Below, piece by piece: positions 40,501 through 51,200 of a DNA stretch of 64,000 nt (position 1 is the first letter of the stretch; every line of letters starts with the position of its first letter). This DNA is from Camarhynchus parvulus. Lineage: Eukaryota > Chordata > Aves > Passeriformes > Thraupidae. The stretch is taken from NCBI RefSeq assembly GCF_901933205.1, contig NC_044572.1, positions 110,062,965 through 110,126,964 on the forward strand, in the 5' to 3' direction. The position numbers and the translations under genes are program-made. The notes under the pieces are model-generated. The model was not told the origin of the DNA, did no database searches, and saw only the letters and a program-made list of their open reading frames with translations.

Positions 40501-43500
40501 CGTCAATGTTTCTAAATAATGTGTTCAGAACTCTTTTGTGAAGCTTGAAAGATTTATGAGGTGGGGAGGTGTTGGAGGAACATGACTGTCTGTAGTCTTT
40601 ATTTAATAATAATGATAATAAATTTAAAGAAAAAAAGCTTTAAAACTTGTTAATCTATCTGTTTTAACTCTCTCTGTTGAAACAATTGTGGGAGATTTTT
40701 TTTCTGTTTCTTGTTCTGCTGATTGCCTTATTCCTGAATCAATGTGCTATACATTTTCTGTTGAAGACCCAACTGATCATGGGCTAAAGTATGAAGGATG
40801 TAATGCTGGAAGCATAAAAATAACATACTTGAAGCTTTAAAAAACTCCCCACAGAATAACTTCTCACATTACCATAGTGTTACTGTCATAGTGGTTTATA
40901 ATTTTGTTGGTTTTTTCTTTTTTTTAAACTTAAATGGATGTATAGTTTCAGCTCAATTTCTAAAGAGCTGTAAGTTTATGTACAGTCAATTCTGTTATTT
41001 AAAATACACATAAGCCAACTGTCAAGTAGCATTTCCATGTTCAAGCAGTTCTATAAAGTTTTTTAGTCTTTACCATTTAAAAATAGTAAGAAATATTTTA
41101 AAAATTATTTATATAAGCGACAAGCTGTATAAATGGGTAACTTAATGGAAGATGTTGAGATAATGCACATATAACATAGAGTGTTTTGGATCTCTTGATA
41201 AAATTTGTGTTTTCTATACTAATTTATGACTTTTCACCACTTCTTAACAGCAGCATCCCAACCTTCTGCTTTTAATATAAGCAGTATGGATTAAATCTAA
41301 ACATGGTTTTATATTTTATAATTTAGAAACTTTATGTAGTTTGGGTTAGAAAACCCCAAACAGTATATTTGTTAAATCAGAAGTACTGAAGGAATGGCTG
41401 TGCAGTCATACTATGAAAGTTCTCCTAAGCTGGTTTGTGCTTGTTCCCATTCTGCTCCCTGATGATTGTTACAAATATGTAGGTATGCTGATTTAACACA
41501 TTAGCTATTTCAATTTTAATATTACTATTATTATATCCTATTACTATTTTTTTAAGCATGCGGGAATGACAAGGGGAGGGGGGAAGAGTTTGATTTCCCT
41601 CTGCAATTTCTACTAAAAATTGCTAAGAAAAGAAGAAACCTGGTAAAGGTAAACACATCTCTTACTGATTTGACTTGAAAATAGCACATGAAGAATTTTC
41701 TGTATTTTTCCAAATGTCACAGAAATAAAGAACTGTTTCAATTAGGATGAGAGCACCTCAAACAGTAGAGCTGTGAAGTTGTCATGAAAATATGGAAGAA
41801 GGTGTTTCTAGCAGATCTTCCACCATCATAAAAATTGGGTTAGTATGGGAGTGATGGTTCAGCTTCACAGAATTACTTTGGGAAATGATGTAGCATTTGG
41901 AACTCCTTGAAGTCAGCCTCACCTGACTTAACCCAATTCTCTTAATCTCTTTTACTTTTTAAGATAGAGTATTCTGGCATACAGTTGTTGGGAGTTGTTG
42001 CATACAGTTGGTGAAGTACTGTTGAGATGCTCAAGCAGGTTGAGATGACTTTGTTTCTCTTAAGTTTTGGCAAAACCTGCCACAATGAGGAGCTGTGTAA
42101 ACCAAAAGTGTGGAAGTGTGTGGTGGTGGCAGCTGGCTCTTTAGTTTCCACATTCATCTAAGTGGTTGATGATCAGCAGTTTCGGGTTTAAATGTGTGTG
42201 TGTAGTTAAGAGAGTCAATACTGAGAAAACCCTGTACTAAAAGCTCTGCTTTTGTAATGGTATTGGGAAATTGCCAACAGCCCTGCCCTTTTCTGGCTGA
42301 CAGATTCCTCCAGTGTTTGTTGTTTGCATGACTGCAGTTTTGGGAGAGGGCATTATTTCCCATCTCTGGGAGGTACATTGCACTTTGAACTCTGGGACTG
42401 TCTGCTTCTGAGAAATCTAAAATTACTCCTTGCCACAACATCACAATTTGAGGATTTGTGGAGATGGTCATAGTCATCTTGGGTTGTGTTTTCTGAAACG
42501 ATTTCCTGTCATATGTACATTCTTTTTCTGTCTAAAGATTTGCCAATTAAATTTACTTTAATCATATGATACTACTAACTTGTTGCGCTATGTGAGATTT
42601 ATTACAATGTTATCAGAAAATGTTTCAACATCTCTGTCCTTTAAGTCAGCACCATGTGTAGGAGTTGTTGCGTGTATAGGAAAATTCTCATGCCAAGGTA
42701 GTACTATACTTTCATTCCTTTAATGCTGTAACTTTGAAATAACTCTGAAATAATATAAAATGAAAGTTAAAAGCCATGTCGCTTCTAGTTAACAATGTCT
42801 TTATATCTGTCCAATGACTGTGATAATTATTTGCTTCCTTGAGTTGTCATTCAGATTGAGCATTAAACACTCATTATTTGAAGTCTTTGAGTGTCACCTC
42901 AATTAGTAGTAGAATGGTTTTTGATCTTTGGAGTGGGATGCTGTGAACAGAGTACTGTTTTGGAAGCTCTTCGTTCTACCACCTTGCTTTCAATCTGTTG
43001 AAAAATATATTCTGAACTGCTCATGTTTCTTGGAGTAGAAACTGTTTCTTCTGGCATTTGAAGACCTCTTGACTTTTACCTTCAGATTTGTTTGGAGTTG
43101 ATGTGTTACTCATGCAGTGTTAGCAACGTTAACTTGCACTCTCTAATCCTTTATTGTACTTCTGTGATTGTATGACCCTATAATACCTGTATGATTCTAG
43201 TATTAAAACTGAAGCCAGCAAGAATGGTGCACTGCTTTCCTTGACAGATGGACAGATCACATGTGCTGCACTAAATGAGTCTGTATTGAAGACAGAAGGG
43301 CAGTGGAGAAGGAGGAAATTCTTACCCTTTTAAGTATATACAACTCCTGACACCATTCAATAAGTATATGGTTCTCTGTCTACTTAAAACTGAGATGCCA
43401 ACTAAGTATTTGCCTGGCTTTTTACATGTTTGCCACTACAGAGTTAAAATTACATTATAGAGCTGTTTAGATAGAGGGGTGATCAGTAACTTGTTCTCAG

Positions 43501-46496
43501 GCAGGAGAGGTTTAGTGCAGCCATAGCAAGAATTAGAGTTCTGTGGTAGGTGCTTTTGTGTGTAATAGCTGGAATCTGATTTATGTCTGTACTATTTAAA
43601 GACAAATGGCAAAATGTCTTAGTATTAAATTCATGCTGTATCTCTACTGCCATATGGTGGGTAGTTCTTATTTGCTCTGGCTTCTAATTTAGCAACTCTT
43701 TGTCTTTTTGTATTATTAGTTGGGGTTATTCCATTCTGGTCTTTTAAGGGATAAAGAACACATGATGCATGCATGCACATCCTCTTTCACTTACAAAGCA
43801 TTTAGGCAAATAAAATTTTGTTGTTCCATCTTCTCAGTTGTTTGGGAGAGGAGTTAGATGAGCTAGCCCAAAACCTTTTTGGAATGGCCAGCTGCTGATA
43901 GTGGTAGCTGCATTTCTGCTGTGCAGCGCACCTTGCCTGTCACCCAGATCACCAAGTAGCAGAGGTACAATCCTTTGCTGGTCTTTCCTGTTTCAAGGGA
44001 GCTACTTTCCAGGTCCTAACTGGAGGCAGCTTGGCTCAGCCTGCTTATGTTTACCAAGGAAGACAGAGCTGTGCCAGTGTCTGCCCACCCTCCTTATTTG
44101 GCCATCACCCTTTTGCAAAGAATCCCATGGCCTGCATAGAAGCTGCTTGGGAGTGGAACAAGGAGCTCTGTGGCTCCCAAATGGGGTCTTGGCCGCTTAA
44201 AAGCATGGGTTCTTCCCACATTGGCCTTTCAAAATTCTTTCCGAACTGAGAAAAATTCAACTTATAACTTGACTCCTCAAAGCATTTATGCATAGAAGTG
44301 TGTAGGTAACTTTTAGTGGTGATGAACACAGATTCCTTCTTTCCGGCCTTGTCTCCAAAGCAGCTATTCCCAATTAGGCTGTGATGAGGTAAGAACACTT
44401 CTAAGTCAAGTAGCACACCATGCAGAAGTCAGAAATTAGTAAAAAATCTGGGAACTGGTTGCAGCCTGGATTCTCTGGTCTCCTTACATAGGAGGGGACG
44501 TTTTATCTTCCAGTATTGAGAAGGTATTTTTCATCATTACCTCTGGTTTTCTTTATCCATGGCAAAACTTGAGTTTTGGAAGCTCTTCAATAAGCAGAAA
44601 GATCCTTGTGTGATGTTTGGAGATAAAAACATTGCAGAAAGTAGGACAGTCCTTATGCAAAATTCACAGAACTGAGAATATATGATCTGAAATACTTTTC
44701 AAAAGAAAGATGAAGACTCATGTTCTAAACTGGGAGGTGTTAGTGTATGTAACAGTGACAGCCAAAATGCATAGGCTTTGGGTCAAATTCTTACAGGATA
44801 ATTAACCAGTATGTATTAGGAGAGGAATGTCTGGTGCAGTAGCTTTTACAAACCCAGTCTGCGTTTGCCTTCATGTCTCTCAGTCTTCAGGTTTCATCAT
44901 AAATGAACAAAGCTCCATGTGTGTATGTGTTTTGTAAGGCCTTGTTTGTCTTGTGGAGATTTGTCTCAACTCCTGCATCTTAGGGATGCAGCAATGCCCC
45001 CTTGCAACCTCAAATCTTGCTTTGTTTTTCACCATCCAGCTTTTTAACCATGGCCATTTGTGCACTGCTTCTCAGAGGTTCATGGAATATATTTCAGATA
45101 AGTGGGTGTACTGGTGGGTTTAAGCTGACTGCAGAGGAGCCCGTGGGGAACAAATAACTTGGGGTCAAAGTTTGAAAACACGTTCTTACTAGATTTTGTT
45201 TTTTAAAATTTGGATGCGCAAGAGGGTGTGTGTAAGAATTTGCAGTATAGCTGAGCCACAGCTGCAGAGACCGAGTCTGGTGGAAGAGGAGTTGTCAGCT
45301 TTGGTTTTCTGGCAACTGGGGACAGCAAAGGCAAGTGCTCAGGTGTGCTCTTAAGAATGGGAATGATATTCCTGTTTGGGTAAAAGCAGCCATCATTTTT
45401 ATGTGACAAGTCACTGGGACATGGAATGAGGAATATCTGTGTCGTCTATGAGCAGTGTGACTTGGCCTCATCTATTTCCCCTAGCAATGTACCTTTAGTT
45501 TCAGTTTCAGTTCCTCTCCCATCCCCTGTCTGTATTGTTCAGTGGATTTTGTATTTTTGTTTTTGCTGCAATCTTTATAACACCCAGATCTATTCACATT
45601 TGGTCTAACACAATTAGAAAATGACATCATACAAATTCCCATGTTCCAGAAATAAATGGGTTAAATGGGGCCCTTGGGGTAACCAGTCTGGCATACCTGA
45701 ATGAAACAGTGATGGAACCCCAGCCAGGAGCTCTGCTCAGGTGCCTGCTTTTCTTGCCTGGCTTCTGCTTTCTTTTGCTCCATTTTAAACTTGGAATAGG
45801 AGTAGTTAAACCTAGCTTTTGTGTGAGCAGAAGTTAGCAATCTAATCTCATTTTTGTGCTTAAACACAAAACTAAGATCTGAGCTTCTGTTTGTGAAGTA
45901 CCGCTTTTTACATTATTAGTGTACATAATCAGTTGGACACCTGCTGTTACTTAATTCACCTTTGACTGGACACACAATGTGTATTTGTTGTCAGATAACT
46001 TCACTGTGGAGGTACTTGTGGCAGATACATTTATTTCCCTGTATCTGAAGGAAGGTAACTTTTCTTCGTAGCTATTCACACAGTTTCCAGCAACAATTAT
46101 TTTCTGCAGTCTTTGATTTCCACCTAGATCAATTCTCTTCAACCCGTTCTCTTTTTTGTCAGATTGATTGTTGCCAAGTCTGCAATTTGCATAGTACTTT
46201 TGAAGTCTCTAGAATGACATGCCTGATTGAGCTAGCTAAAAACCCCAGTCATGGTGTAGGAAATTTGGCTTAGGCCATTGCTATATCCTGACATAGATGT
46301 ACCTCCTGTCCTGGGCAGTATTTCCTTCGTGACCGTGTGTTGTTACATTTGAGAAGTGTGAGTAGTGGCCTATAAGCAAACTTTCAGCGTTTCAAAACCA
46401 TAGGTCCAAAAGACTATTTTGGGTAATTTTCATGTGGCTTTTTTCTTCTCTCTTGCCCTTTAGTACTCACTGATTCACAACCAGGAGCTATTTATG
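37576..46496. other. Non-coding region downstream of UBE2V2
   Basis: About 9 kb of AT-rich DNA with no recognised exon, RNA gene or transposon. A (TG)8 run is at 37787-37802. An AATAAA at about 38534 could be an alternative UBE2V2 polyadenylation signal. Confidence 0.6.
37787..37802. repeat. (TG)8 microsatellite
   Basis: Eight TG units just downstream of the predicted UBE2V2 3' end. Confidence 0.9.
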
Positions 46497-47140
46497 TTTC
46501 TTCATTGCCTGGAAAAGAGAAGGCTTTGGGGTGACCCAGTTGCGGCCTTCCAGTACCTGAAGGGAGCCTACAGGAAAGATGGGCATGTAGTGACCTGACA
46601 AGGGGGAATGGCTTCAATGGATATTAGGAAGAAATTTTTCACTGTGAGAGTGATAAGGCACTGGAATATGTTGCCCAGAGAAGATGTAGATGCCCCACTC
46701 ATGGAAATGCTAAAGTGTAGGGGGATGGAATATAAGAAAAATAAAGATTGTGTAGAAAGTAATCTTACCCCTAAGGAGTTACAGCTGGGCCAATTAGCAA
46801 AGATTAGGAACAGGCCTGACTTTAACAGGCCACAGCTGTAACCAATGAGAAGAAGAGTGCTATAAAAGAGTGGGGTGGCTGCTTGAGAAGGGAATGGGAG
46901 TCAGTTGGCTGCTTTGTGAAGAGGAAAGAGTCAGTGCTCTGAAGAGCTGCCCACGAGAAACACCAAGAAGGTATGAAACTTTTGTGATGAGGCGACAGCA
47001 CTCAAGGCCAGGTTGGATGGGGCTCTGAGCAACCTGGTCTAGTGGAAAGCGTCTCTGTCCAAGGCAGAGAGGTTAGCACTAGATGATCTTTAAGGTCCTT
47101 TCCAACCCAAACCATTCTATGGTTCTGTGATTCTATGATT
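46497..47140 (+). mobile_element. CR1 LINE 3' fragment interrupted by an LTR
   Basis: The left part (about 46497-46715) has CR1 phrases such as GAGAAGGCTTTGGGGTGACC, CCAGTACCTGAAGGGAGCC and GGCACTGGAATATGTTGCCC. The right part (47001-47140) resumes exactly where the left stops, with CTCAAGGCCAGGTTGGATGG, and ends TTCTGTGATTCTATGATT, the CR1 tail. The 285 bp between them are foreign to CR1. The open frame at 46608-46841 is a chance fusion of CR1 and LTR sequence, not a gene. Confidence 0.92.
46716..47000 (+). mobile_element. Solo LTR of an endogenous retrovirus, nested in CR1
   Basis: The 285-bp insert begins TGTAGG and ends ACAGCA, giving the TG...CA ends of a retroviral LTR. It is flanked by CTAAAG (46710-46715) and CTCAAG (47001-47006), a 6-bp target duplication with one mismatch; removing insert plus one copy restores the CR1 sequence. 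TATAAAAG at 46861-46868 is a good TATA box, giving transcription toward +. No internal retroviral genes or second LTR are present nearby, so this is a solo LTR left by recombination. A 6-bp duplication suits beta- or alpharetrovirus-like elements. Family assignment was not checked. Confidence 0.75.
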
Positions 47141-48170
47141 ATTTGAGATGAGACCTTGCCAAACTGGTCCAAATTCCAGTTGGTGGAAAACAGCAGAAAT
47201 CCTTTTGTACTCTTTCTTTGATATGCTGAGGTCACACCTTGGAGATAGGAAACACACAGCATGCTGCTGATTTTGATCTACCGTGAACATTTCACATGCA
47301 TTGAGTCTTTTGCTCCTCTCCAAGCTGCCAACTTGCAAAGTGCCTTGAGTAAAACATCTGAGCTGTAGTACCTTGGGTAGAGAGAACTCCTGCTAGCCCA
47401 TGCAAGTCTGGATTATTTGCCTTCACACAAAAAGCTTTAAAAGAAGTGGCTACAAGAGAAAACATACAGGAAAACTTACCTCAAATAGTGTTAAGTTGTC
47501 TCTAAAACTATGTGTGATTTGGACACTCCAGGGAGGTGCCGGACAGCAGAAGGAATTAAGAAAAAGCTATTTATTGTTTCTGTGTGGAAGAAAATATTTT
47601 GAGTGTAGAAGGGGGCCAAGGGATTAAAAGCATATTTTGTAAGTGTTTATGTCTTTGCTCTTCACAACTTACTGAATATGCAAAAAAGAATTAAATTATT
47701 AACTTCTCAATGTATACCACTTAAAAGGAAGAGACTTTGCAGAAGTTTGGGTAAATGTTCTCTTACTGAGACTTATTGAAATGAATTATAATTAATTTTA
47801 AAATTACAATTAACTTTTTAAATTACTATTCAAAGTAATTAATTTTAATTTTTTTTTCTCACAGCATAATCTGCAGGAGCCATGGTGTTCGAATCTCAGT
47901 AGGCCTGCTCTAGTCCTAGGTGATTCTTAAAATAAATCTGTCATTATTACTGGTGCATATTATTATTAGAAGTGTAAGTTTAGGGAAGAAACTGGAGGTA
48001 GAAGTTTGCACATTTACGTGATGGGTGCTCAGTGTAATATTGCAGTCAAAGGAAACAGGGATTACTTTGAAATGTGTTCCAAGTGCTCTACCAAATATTT
48101 AATTACTGGGTCATATAATTGATTTTGATATGACATCAAGCATTCAACATCAGAGATCAGACTGCATTGG

Positions 48171-48294
48171 TAATTCTCTATTAAAAAAAAGACAAACAAA
48201 CAAATCCAAAACCAAAAATCCAACTGTATTCCTTACCTAATTCTCTATTAAAAAAACCCAAACAAATCCAAAAAATCCAACTGTATTCCTTACC
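48171..48294. repeat. Imperfect tandem duplication (about 67 and 57 bp)
   Basis: Two copies of a block starting TAATTCTCTATTAAAAAA and ending CCAACTGTATTCCTTACC lie head to tail (48171-48237 and 48238-48294). They differ by an indel in the A/C-rich centre. Confidence 0.92.
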
Positions 48295-49024
48295 CAAATG
48301 AAAATGGCTTTCACCTGAAGGTGAATCTTTGTTGAGTGTACACTTTTAAAAGAGGTATTGGCAAGAGAAGCCTGTTGTTCAAGCAGTTACGGGTAATATT
48401 CAAAATGCTCTAAAAATGGAATTTTTGTCTTGGTGAGAGGCAGCATGGCAAATAATCCTGTTTTATGGTCTGAGAGGTAACTGTGTTTTCCTTTTTCTAT
48501 AAAAGAGCAGGATGGGGCTGATGGGGCTAATCAGAACAGGTGCTGGGGTTTTTGATTCATCAGATAATTAAGTCTCTCATCAAATGGAAATGGAACCTGG
48601 TGGAAAATTACCTGCAGGTGAGCAAGGGAAAGTCAGAGTGACATTTTCTATGTTAGTTTATTAGAATGGGCACAGCGTCAAGTTTTAACAGCCTGAAGGT
48701 GCTGCCTGTGGAGGTGAGTGTGGAGATCAGATCCCCTCATGGTCCTTTGTGTACACACATGTTGGTGTCCTTTGCTACAACTTGGCCTATTGTACAGTAT
48801 AATACCTGATTTTGTTCTTGTTATGGGAATGATGAAAGCAGTCTTTGATATACTGTCACCTTCCTCTTCCTCCAGGTACACCACAGGCATGTGCTGCTTT
48901 AGGTCTGGGTGACATCCAAGGGAAGGGATTAACTTTCTTTAAGGTACTTAGTGAGTGTGGACCTGGTATCAGACATATTATTTCACTCTATGTCTGGGTC
49001 AGCTTTATTTTCAGTAATAGATTA

Positions 49025-49106
49025 CTGTGGAATTATTAATTTGTCCTTGATGGCTGTCATTATCTCTGTGGAATTATTAATTTGTCCTTGATGGCTGTCA
49101 TTATCT
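49025..49106. repeat. Exact 41-bp tandem duplication
   Basis: Two identical 41-bp units, starting CTGTGGAATTATTAATTTG and ending GTCATTATCT, at 49025-49065 and 49066-49106. A third partial unit (CTGTG) follows. The lack of any mismatch points to a recent event. Confidence 0.97.
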
Positions 49107-49599
49107 CTGTGATAATTGCAATGATGGTGGTAAAATCACTGAATTGATAAAACCAATGTAAGTGTTAAGGCATCTCTGACCCTGACTGCTTGCTTTTCTT
49201 CACCTGTAGAAAGATGGTAAAATTTTCACTTAGCTTGTGATATCTATGGTAGATGGTATAAATATTGAAGAGTTTCTTGTGAGAAGGGGCTTTTGAGCTT
49301 TTGTTCCAGCTGAATCCTGACCAGGCAGGGTCAGGAATCCTGGCAGCTGGTGCTGGGGGCAGCCTGTAAAACCATCAGTCACGGCATGCAGCCAGCAGCA
49401 CTTGGTGCAGGAGGAGGCCAGTGTCTGGGCTGGCAGTGCTCTTGTGCTCAGCAGCAGTGGCAGGGAGCTGCCAGAGGCGGTCCCCAGCACTCAGCAGAGA
49501 AATTACCCCTGACTCAGCTGAGGCCACAGCCCAGAGCAGGCTGCTGAGGAGGGTGCAGCTCTACAGATTTGGGGCTGGGGGTCTCTCAATGAGGCTGGA

Positions 49600-50970
49600 G
49601 CAAGGCCGATGAGCTCCTTGTTTGAACAGATGTGGTGGGATAGCTGACAATGCTGTAGCACTGCAGTGGCTGGGTAGAGAGAGGCTCTTTGGGAAGGCCA
49701 CACCATAGTTAAAAGTGGGAATGGTTGGAGCTCTTCTTTGGGAAGAGATGATTGAGCTGAGAGCTGGCAGATCAGTGTTGGAGGGCACACCAACATGTGG
49801 GGTGGTGTTATGGATGTCTGCTGTAGACTGTGAGGAATTAGACAAAGCTGTTGTCAGATGTTTGGAAGAAGTCTTGTGGTCACTGGCCCAGATCCTTGTG
49901 GGAGTCTAGCCAAACATCCCAATATGTGCTGGAATGACAACACATCAGGGTGCAAGCAATCCATGAGGTTTCTGGAGTGCATTGATAATAAGTTCCTGAT
50001 AAGGGGATCAAGAAGCAAATGAGGGGACATACTCTGCTGGACCTTGTACTTGCAGAGAAGGAAAGACTGATCAGGGATGTGAGGTTTGAGGGCAACAGTA
50101 ACCATGAGATTGGGGTGTGTGAAATCCTGAGATGAGGGGGAAAAGGTGAAGGACTGGACTTCAGGAGAGCACTTTGGTCTGTTCAGGATTTTGCATGGAA
50201 GAATCCCTGGGTTCTCCTGGATCCTCCTCTCCTTGTGAGGAGATCATCCTGAAGAGCACTGGGGTACAAGAGCCCTGATTGGTTTTCATCCGTGGTGAGG
50301 AGCTGTCCATTCCAATGAGCAAATCAAGCACAATCAAGCATGGATTTACAGTGGACAACAACTTTCTACAATGAAATGACTGGAACAGTGGCTGTTCTTT
50401 ATTTCAGCATTAGCAAGGCTTTCATCACTGACTCCCATAACAGTCTCATGGACGAGCTAGTGGAGTATGGATTAGATGTTTGGACAGTGAGATGGATTTA
50501 CCTGGCAGAACTGCTGGGCTCAAAGCATTATAACCAGTGGCAGGAAGTCCAGCCAGAGGCTGGGCCTCAAGGGTATAGCCCAGGGATCAGTCCTGGGGTC
50601 AAATGCTGTTGGATATATTCACTAATGACCTGGATGATGGGATAATATTTTAGTGCACTCTCAGCAAACTTGCAGACAAAAGTAAAAATAAAATGAAGTC
50701 GTGCTTGATAGACCACGACTGAAGCTGACAGCCCCCTGGGCTACATTCAGAGTGTTACCAGGAGGATGGGGGAAGTGATCCTTCCTGCCTCTTCAGTACT
50801 GGTGGGGCCACATCTGGAGTACTGGACCCAGTTCTGGGCTCTCCAGTGCAATAGAGACATGGATGTGTCCTGCAGTATTCTAGGGACTCAAGATAATGGA
50901 ATAATACCATCAACTGCTGAAGGACAGACCTCAATCACTTCACAGAATTGCAAGGAAAGGGTTATTCTAC
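49600..50970 (+). mobile_element. Decayed CR1 LINE ORF2 (endonuclease and reverse transcriptase)
   Basis: Broken reading frames on + resemble CR1 ORF2 in order. The endonuclease-like part is near 49790-49900 (GVVLWMSAVDC, then LEEVLWSLAQILVG). The reverse-transcriptase part is at 50390-50640 (LYFSISKAFITDSHNSLMDE, YGLDVWTVRWI, then PGISPGVKC). The C-terminal part is at about 50766-50880 (VLVGPHLEYWTQFWALQ). Frameshifts, stops and internal deletions make it non-functional. Unusually, it does not continue to the CR1 3' tail. Borders are approximate, and similarity may extend upstream to about 49320. Confidence 0.85.
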
Positions 50971-51128
50971 AGAACAGATGGAAGCTGAATTTATCGGAGG
51001 AAATATTAAAAAAAATGAACAAGTTTAGGTTTTCCATGAGGAAAGCATATATAATCCTCTTGGAAAATTATTTCCCTTTTTTTAATATACAAACTACATG
51101 TAAGTTTATAAAATATATAAACAGTGGA

Positions 51129-51200
51129 TAAATACACATGCAAATGTGTATATATGCATTTGTATGTATATACAAGCATGTGTGTATATACACACACTAA
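51129..51200. repeat. Imperfect alternating TA/TG/CA tract
   Basis: Alternating purine-pyrimidine DNA with phrases such as ATGTGTATATATGC and GTGTGTATATACACACAC. The latter is a short palindrome. Confidence 0.85.

Larger units (their letters stand above)
47141..49599. other. Non-coding region with small tandem duplications
   Basis: Mostly AT-rich, no exon recognised. It holds an AT-palindrome-rich patch (about 47778-47855), two tandem duplications (48171-48294 and 49025-49106), and a more GC-rich stretch from about 49310 that may be a diverged 5' continuation of the CR1 starting near 49600. Confidence 0.55.

Noticed and set aside
46608..46841. 77-residue open frame on +
   Set aside because: It reads from CR1 sequence across the insertion point into the LTR, so it is a chance fusion.
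47881..47905. tRNA B-box-like GTTCGAATC
   Set aside because: No matching A box, no foldable cloverleaf around it.
50340..50645. Reverse-transcriptase-like open frame considered as a host gene
   Set aside because: It matches the CR1 ORF2 motif order and is flanked by further CR1 fragments with frameshifts, so it is a dead LINE.
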